Positions 61,209-64,000 of a stretch of 64,000 bases of DNA are shown one piece after another (within the stretch, counting starts at the first letter, position 1; each line of letters starts with the position of its first letter). The position numbers and the translations under genes were made by a program. The DNA lies in assembly GCF_020991415.1 (NCBI RefSeq), contig NZ_JAJMOY010000004.1:248001-312000 (forward strand). The letters run 5' to 3'. The notes under the pieces are model-generated. The model searched no databases. It saw only the letters and a program-made list of their open reading frames with translations, and was not told the DNA's origin. Origin of the DNA: Flavobacterium sp. ENC (GTDB lineage Bacteria; Bacteroidota; Bacteroidia; Flavobacteriales; Flavobacteriaceae).

Positions 61209-63542
61209 ATGAATATAGTAAAAAGTAAAAGTTTCCTTTTTGGATCATTAATCGTAATGTTTGGTGGTCTGACTACAATCCATGCGCAGAAAAAAGCCAA
61301 TACGCTTAAAGATTTAATTCAGTACGTCGATCCCATGATCGGTACGGCAAAAATGGGACATACGTATCCGGGAGCAACAGTTCCGTTTGGAAGTGTACAA
61401 TTAAGTCCGGAAACCGACACCATTGCGTACGGTTTAAACGGAAAATACAATGGTGAGGTTTATAAATATTGTTCAGGATACCAATATGAAGACAAAACGA
61501 TTGTAGGTTTCAGTCACACGCATTTCAGCGGGACAGGCCATTCGGATCTGGGTGATTTTTTAATTATGCCAACCACCGGAAAATTGCAACTGAATCCCGG
61601 AGTTGCCTCAAAACCATTATCAGGATATCGATCCGCATTTTCCCACGCCACAGAAAAAGCAGCGCCTGCTTATTATAGTGTTCTGCTGGAAGATCACAAC
61701 ATCAAAGCGGAACTGACAGCTACAACACGCGTTGGAATGCATCAATATACTTTTCCAAAGTCAGATGAAGCACATATTATTCTGGATTTAACTTCGGGGA
61801 TTTATAACTATGATAAAAAGAATGTCTGGACCTTTGTTCGCGTAGAAAACGATACTTTAATTACCGGATACCGCCAGACCAACGGCTGGGCGAGAACCAG
61901 AACGGTTTATTTTGCCATGTCTTTCAATAAACCCATTAAAAGCTACGGACAGGCAGCTTTGGAAAAAAGTGTTTACAGAGGCTTTTGGGGAAGATTTGAT
62001 CAAACGAAAAACTTTCCGGAAATGGCAGGGCAAAACCTGAAATTGTTCTTCGACTTTGATACACAGGAAGGAGAAAAGATCAAAATTAAAATGGCATTAT
62101 CGCCGGTAAGTTCTGCCGGAGCGCTTGAAAATATGAAAAAAGAAATTCCGGACTGGGATTTTGAACGTGTTAAAAAACAAAGTCAGGAAGTCTGGAATAA
62201 GGAGCTGAATAAAATTCAGATCGAAACCCTTCATAAAGAAGACCTGGTGAACTTTTACACCGCCATGTATCACGCCTTTTTAGGTCCAACAGAATATATG
62301 GATCTCGACGGAAACTATAAAGGGCTGGATATGAATGTTCACAAAGCCGAAAACTTTAAAAACTATACCAGCTATTCGTTATGGGATACGTACAGGGCTT
62401 TGCATCCTTTATTTAATATTGTGCAGCCAAGCCGAAATTCAGACATGATTAGTTCGATGCTGGCGCATTCGGATCAGAGTGTACATAAAATGCTGCCGAT
62501 CTGGTCGCACTATGCCAATGAAAACTGGTGTATGATCGGGTATCATTCCGTTTCTGTAGTTGCCGATGCGATCGTAAAAGGAAATGGAAATTTTGACAGG
62601 GAAAAAGCGCTACAGGCATGTGTGAATACCGCCAAAGTGGGATATTATGATGGTTTGGACTATTACATGAAAATGGGCTATGTTCCGGAAGACAAAAACG
62701 GGGCATCGGTTTCCAAAACCTTAGAATATGCTTACGATGACTGGGCGATTGCTCAGGCTGCCAAAAAATTAGGGAAAACTGAAATTTACAATGAATTCAT
62801 CGAAAGATCTAAAAACTATAAAAATGTGTATGATGCCAAAACAGGTTTCATGCGTCCGAAATTAAACGACGGAACGTTCAAGAAAGAATTTGATCCGTTA
62901 GATACACACGGACAGGGTTTCATTGAAGGGAATTCATGGAATTACAGCTTGTATGTGCCGCAGGATCCTGCAGAAATGATTAAAATGATGGGTGGAAATG
63001 ATAAATTCAATGTACGACTGGATTCTTTGTTTAATATGCATCTTCCGGACAAATATTTCGAAAATACCGAAGATATCACCAGAGACGGAATCATCGGAAA
63101 CTACGTTCATGGCAATGAGCCTTCACACCATGTCGTGTATTTATACAACTGGACCAATTCGCCGTGGAAGGCACAGGATAAAATCAGAATGATCCTGAAG
63201 AAAATGTACCGAAACGGAGCCGACGGTTTAGGCGGAAACGATGATTTCGGGCAAATGAGTGCCTGGTATATTTTCAGCAGTTTAGGTTTTTATCCCGTAG
63301 CTCCGGGTTCTGACGAATATGCTTTGGGAAGTCCATTGGTGAAAAATGCGGTCTTTAACTTAGAGAACGGTAAAAAATTTGAAGTGGAAACGGTAAATCA
63401 ATCGGATAAAAATGTGTTCGTGAGTAAAGTTCTTTTAAACGGAAAACAGCTAGACAAACCTTTCCTGAAACATTCGGATGTATTAAATGGTGGTAAAATC
63501 ACTTTTTATATGAGCGCTAAGCCGAATAAGAAGAACTATTAG
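61209..63542 (+). CDS. GH92 family glycoside hydrolase (alpha-mannosidase)
   Basis: This 777-aa exported protein has a signal peptide (ending TTIHAQ, about 26). GH92 landmarks are YVDPMIGTAKMGHTYPGATV, VGFSHTHFSGTGHSD, TSYSLWDTYRALHPLF, EGNSWNYSLYVPQD and GGNDDFGQMSAWYIFSSLG, including the catalytic Glu and Asp/His metal site. These calcium-dependent exo-alpha-mannosidases trim host or yeast mannans. Length is normal. No SusCD pair is within the window. Confidence 0.95.
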   Translation: MNIVKSKSFLFGSLIVMFGGLTTIHAQKKANTLKDLIQYVDPMIGTAKMGHTYPGATVPFGSVQLSPETDTIAYGLNGKYNGEVYKYCSGYQYEDKTIVGFSHTHFSGTGHSDLGDFLIMPTTGKLQLNPGVASKPLSGYRSAFSHATEKAAPAYYSVLLEDHNIKAELTATTRVGMHQYTFPKSDEAHIILDLTSGIYNYDKKNVWTFVRVENDTLITGYRQTNGWARTRTVYFAMSFNKPIKSYGQAALEKSVYRGFWGRFDQTKNFPEMAGQNLKLFFDFDTQEGEKIKIKMALSPVSSAGALENMKKEIPDWDFERVKKQSQEVWNKELNKIQIETLHKEDLVNFYTAMYHAFLGPTEYMDLDGNYKGLDMNVHKAENFKNYTSYSLWDTYRALHPLFNIVQPSRNSDMISSMLAHSDQSVHKMLPIWSHYANENWCMIGYHSVSVVADAIVKGNGNFDREKALQACVNTAKVGYYDGLDYYMKMGYVPEDKNGASVSKTLEYAYDDWAIAQAAKKLGKTEIYNEFIERSKNYKNVYDAKTGFMRPKLNDGTFKKEFDPLDTHGQGFIEGNSWNYSLYVPQDPAEMIKMMGGNDKFNVRLDSLFNMHLPDKYFENTEDITRDGIIGNYVHGNEPSHHVVYLYNWTNSPWKAQDKIRMILKKMYRNGADGLGGNDDFGQMSAWYIFSSLGFYPVAPGSDEYALGSPLVKNAVFNLENGKKFEVETVNQSDKNVFVSKVLLNGKQLDKPFLKHSDVLNGGKITFYMSAKPNKKNY

Positions 63543-63553
63543 GTCCATCAATT

Positions 63554-63585
63554 AAACCTGACAGGTTTTAAAATCTGTCAGGTTT
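63554..63585 (+). terminator. terminator of the GH92 gene
   Basis: AAACCTGACAG pairs with CTGTCAGGTTT; a variant of the CCCGACAGG hairpin at 30957 and 53708. Confidence 0.75.
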
Positions 63586-63589
63586 CTGG

Positions 63590-63745
63590 ATGCCAAAGCT
63601 TCGACTCCGCTCAGCCTGACAGAGTATTTTTACTTCACTCAGTTTGATGTCACCCTGAGCGAAGTCGAAGGCTTTTGAAAAGGGTAGGGCTTCAACTCCG
63701 CTCAGCCTGATAAAATTCGTGAAAATTTGTGTAATTCGTGGCAAA
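63590..63745. repeat. GACTTCGCTC/CTCAGCCTGAC and GCCACGAATT repeat copies
   Basis: CTTCGACTCCGCTCAGCCTG (near 63600) and TTCAACTCCGCTCAGCCTGA (63691) are the reverse of the words at 59080-59140; CCTGAGCGAAGTCGAAGGC lies between them. GTGTAATTCGTGGCAAAC (63729) belongs to the family at 57438. Confidence 0.6.
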
Positions 63746-63805
63746 CAAAAAGAGTAAACATAACAGAGTTCCCAAAAACTTCACGAAATTTGCACTTCAA
63801 ATAAA

Positions 63806-64000
63806 ATGACAATCCATATGAAAATAAATCTAAAATCGGGAATTGATAAATTGCTTTTCGGAATGAAGCAAAATGATGTAACAGCTGCTTTGGGAAAACC
63901 GGATAAAAATTATACAGACGAAGATGATAATGTTATTTTCGTATACAATGCCCAAAAAATCAGACTGACTTTTTATCAGGAAGAAGAGCTGAAATTAGGG
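63806..64000 (+). CDS. hypothetical protein (3' end outside window)
   Basis: The frame opens MTIHMKINLKSGIDKLLFGM (start at 63806 or at the second Met at 63818) and stays open to the window end, 65 codons. The segment FGMKQNDVTAALGKPDKNY resembles the start of many small proteins with a G-M-x-x-x-D-V-x-x-x-L-G-x-P motif (BamE-like or SMI1-adjacent). No family can be assigned from this part. Confidence 0.55.
   Translation, partial: MTIHMKINLKSGIDKLLFGMKQNDVTAALGKPDKNYTDEDDNVIFVYNAQKIRLTFYQEEELKLG

Noticed and set aside
1..64000. CRISPR arrays, tRNA/rRNA genes, integrases or transposases
   Set aside because: None could be recognised. The repeats seen are palindromic and dispersed, without regular spacer units.

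Overview
The window looks like a chromosomal segment of a Flavobacterium-type member of the Bacteroidota. The evidence is low GC, genes without Shine-Dalgarno sites, the Bacteroidetes -7 box TAnnTTTG before several genes (prfA, purM, the XRE gene, both glutamine synthetases), lipoproteins with short Bacteroidetes signal peptides, and family types common in this group: type III glutamine synthetase, fused IcmF mutase, GH92 mannosidase, long PurM, OmpA with thrombospondin-3 repeats. No rRNA, tRNA, CRISPR array, integrase or transposase is visible.

Layout. 1-5 kb: a partial AraC regulator, a YdcF-like protein, a small conserved hypothetical, PhzF, and a serine hydrolase. 5.2-15.2 kb is an accessory region. 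It holds a lipoprotein carrying a Tae4-like amidase domain with a probable lipoprotein immunity partner, several small orphan genes, a second copy of the small hypothetical beside an XRE regulator, a GTPase + two-TM protein pair, a second soluble + membrane pair on the other strand, and eight copies of a dispersed palindromic element. 15.6-16.7 kb: prfA (RF1). 17.3-23.8 kb: an envelope/stress block (phage-holin-like, YtxH, a 50-aa lmo0937-type protein, outer membrane barrel, CHASE3-PAS histidine kinase, response regulator, AraC, CsbD, Dps). 24-40 kb is mostly housekeeping: OmpA, PyrF, metal/cobalamin-binding protein, AraC, aldo/keto reductase, PurU, DUF4197, Coa1-like, L,D-transpeptidase and IcmF.

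40-44 kb is a small AT-rich island bounded by a duplicated 3' end of icmF. It contains a 682-aa membrane protein of unknown function, a cluster of four palindromic repeat families, and a protein resembling an ABC ATPase that has lost its Walker A motif. 44-51 kb: an esterase-like protein, a lipoprotein preceded by a perfect 40-bp triple repeat, three related small secreted proteins (two of them duplicated together with their spacers), an AraC regulator that shares the same upstream element, and a second esterase. 51-64 kb: lipoproteins, TerC, divergent GSII and GSIII glutamine synthetases, PurM, GNAT, GH92 and a partial gene at the right edge.

The best candidates for new biology are the lipoprotein-Tae4 toxin/immunity locus, the GTPase-2TM operon, the icmF-end island with its two odd proteins, and a small two-member gene family sharing an upstream motif next to an XRE regulator. 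All functions are read from sequence by eye; no database search was run.
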